A stretch of DNA of 6,785 nt from JAIVGV01 sp035295985 (GTDB lineage: Bacteria; Acidobacteriota; Blastocatellia; Pyrinomonadales; Pyrinomonadaceae): positions 1-6,785 of the forward strand of contig DATHBT010000082.1 of NCBI GenBank assembly GCA_035295985.1, in the 5' to 3' direction. Shown one piece after another: positions 6,192 through 6,785 of the stretch; position 1 is the first letter of the stretch, and every line of letters begins with the position of its first letter. The notes beneath the pieces were generated by a model that was not told the origin of the DNA, did no database searches, and worked only from the letters and a program-made list of their open reading frames with translations. The position numbers were made by a program, and so were the translations under genes.

Positions 6192-6785
6192 AGCTGGCGC
6201 TTCTGGGCCGCGGCGCGATGGGCCGGCTCGTCGAATCCCTCGCGCGCAAGGATGGGCACGAGGTCGGCCTCGTCGTCACCTCGCGCGACGCCCCGCTCAG
6301 CAGCGGCGAGTTGGCCGAACAGATTCGCGGTCACGACGCCGCGGTTGACTTCTCGACGGCCTCGGCCGTCCTCCGTAACGCGGAGGCGTGCGCGCTCGCC
6401 CGCGTCCCGCTCGTCGAGGGCACGACGGGCTGGCAGGGGCACTCGGGTGAAGTCCGCGACGCGGTCTCGTCGCGCGGCGGCGCGCTCGTTTACGGCGCGA
6501 ACTTCTCGGTCGGCGTCGCCGTCTTCTACCGGCTCGTCGCGCGCGCGGCCGAGCTGTTCGCCGCGCTCGAAGGCTACGAGCCTTTCATCGAAGAGGCGCA
6601 CCACTCGCGCAAGCGCGACGCGCCTTCGGGCACAGCCATCAAACTCCGCGACGTGCTGGCCGCAGGCATCGCGCGCGACATCCCCGTCGCCTCGACGCGC
6701 GCCGGGCACATTCCCGGCACGCACCGCGTCGGCTTCGACTCGGCCGCCGACCAACTGACGCTCACGCACGCGGCCCGCACGCGCG
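6188..6785 (+). CDS. dapB: 4-Hydroxy-tetrahydrodipicolinate reductase, 5' part (runs off window)
   Basis: DapB uses NAD(P)H to reduce the dehydrated product of the DapA reaction in the diaminopimelate/lysine pathway. The first 199 residues are present, with the stop outside the window. Evidence: a nucleotide-binding loop LGRGAMGRLV near the N-terminus (GxGxxG at residues 7-12), DFST (54-57), GTTGW (78-82), GANFSVGV (103-110), and the signature EAHHSRKRDAPSGTA (136-150) with H138, H139 and K142 matching the catalytic His-His...Lys of E. coli DapB. RAGHIPGTHRVGFDS follows, as in the family. The N-terminal region is compact, with fewer residues between the Rossmann loop and DFST than in E. coli (273 aa), like the short DapB forms of some other phyla. 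Which cofactor is preferred cannot be decided here. The start ATG overlaps the TGA of the M20 gene and has a GGGAGG ribosome site. Confidence 0.95.
   Translation, partial: MKLALLGRGAMGRLVESLARKDGHEVGLVVTSRDAPLSSGELAEQIRGHDAAVDFSTASAVLRNAEACALARVPLVEGTTGWQGHSGEVRDAVSSRGGALVYGANFSVGVAVFYRLVARAAELFAALEGYEPFIEEAHHSRKRDAPSGTAIKLRDVLAAGIARDIPVASTRAGHIPGTHRVGFDSAADQLTLTHAARTR

Overview
The window is a very GC-rich bacterial chromosome segment holding six protein-coding genes and three repeat-bearing intergenic regions. Start codons are mixed (ATG, GTG), codon third positions are strongly G/C, and every reading frame is long and open, as expected at this base composition. I see no tRNA, rRNA, CRISPR array, transposase or phage gene. 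The enzyme set (trehalose-phosphate phosphatase of the fusion type, a RecQ variant, a Nudix hydrolase and an aspartokinase/M20/DapB cluster), together with heptamer and GC-hairpin repeats between genes, suggests a soil or environmental Acidobacteriota (perhaps Blastocatellia) or a similar high-GC lineage. That placement is an impression from recall, not a proven assignment.

Layout: (1) 2-631 (+) is the C-terminal part of a trehalose-6-phosphate phosphatase domain, probably the end of a TPS-TPP fusion. (2) 632-781 is a convergent intergenic region with a perfect 22-bp palindrome and a second GC hairpin. (3) 782-2497 (-) is a complete RecQ-family helicase with an unusual C-terminal layout. (4) 2498-2756 is a divergent promoter region with an 11-bp direct repeat at 33-bp spacing. 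(5) 2757-3332 (+) is a Nudix hydrolase of the ADP-ribose pyrophosphatase type whose last residues are encoded by a heptamer repeat. (6) 3300-3393 is a heptamer-based inverted repeat with 25-bp perfect arms. (7) 3514-4950 (+) is aspartokinase, 5049-6191 (+) an M20 deacylase of the DapE/ArgE type, and 6188-6785 (+) the 5' part of dapB.

The last three genes form a lysine/diaminopimelate unit. Aspartokinase makes aspartyl phosphate, DapB reduces the dihydrodipicolinate precursor, and the M20 enzyme between them plausibly carries out the desuccinylation or deacetylation step. The M20 and dapB frames overlap by ATGA, so they are almost certainly co-translated. The recQ, Nudix and trehalose genes show no obvious functional link to this unit.

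No clear previously undescribed multi-gene system is visible. The points most worth a second look are the RecQ domain order and tail, the heptamer inverted repeat that runs into a coding region, the palindrome between the convergent genes, and short sequence sharing between two intergenic elements.
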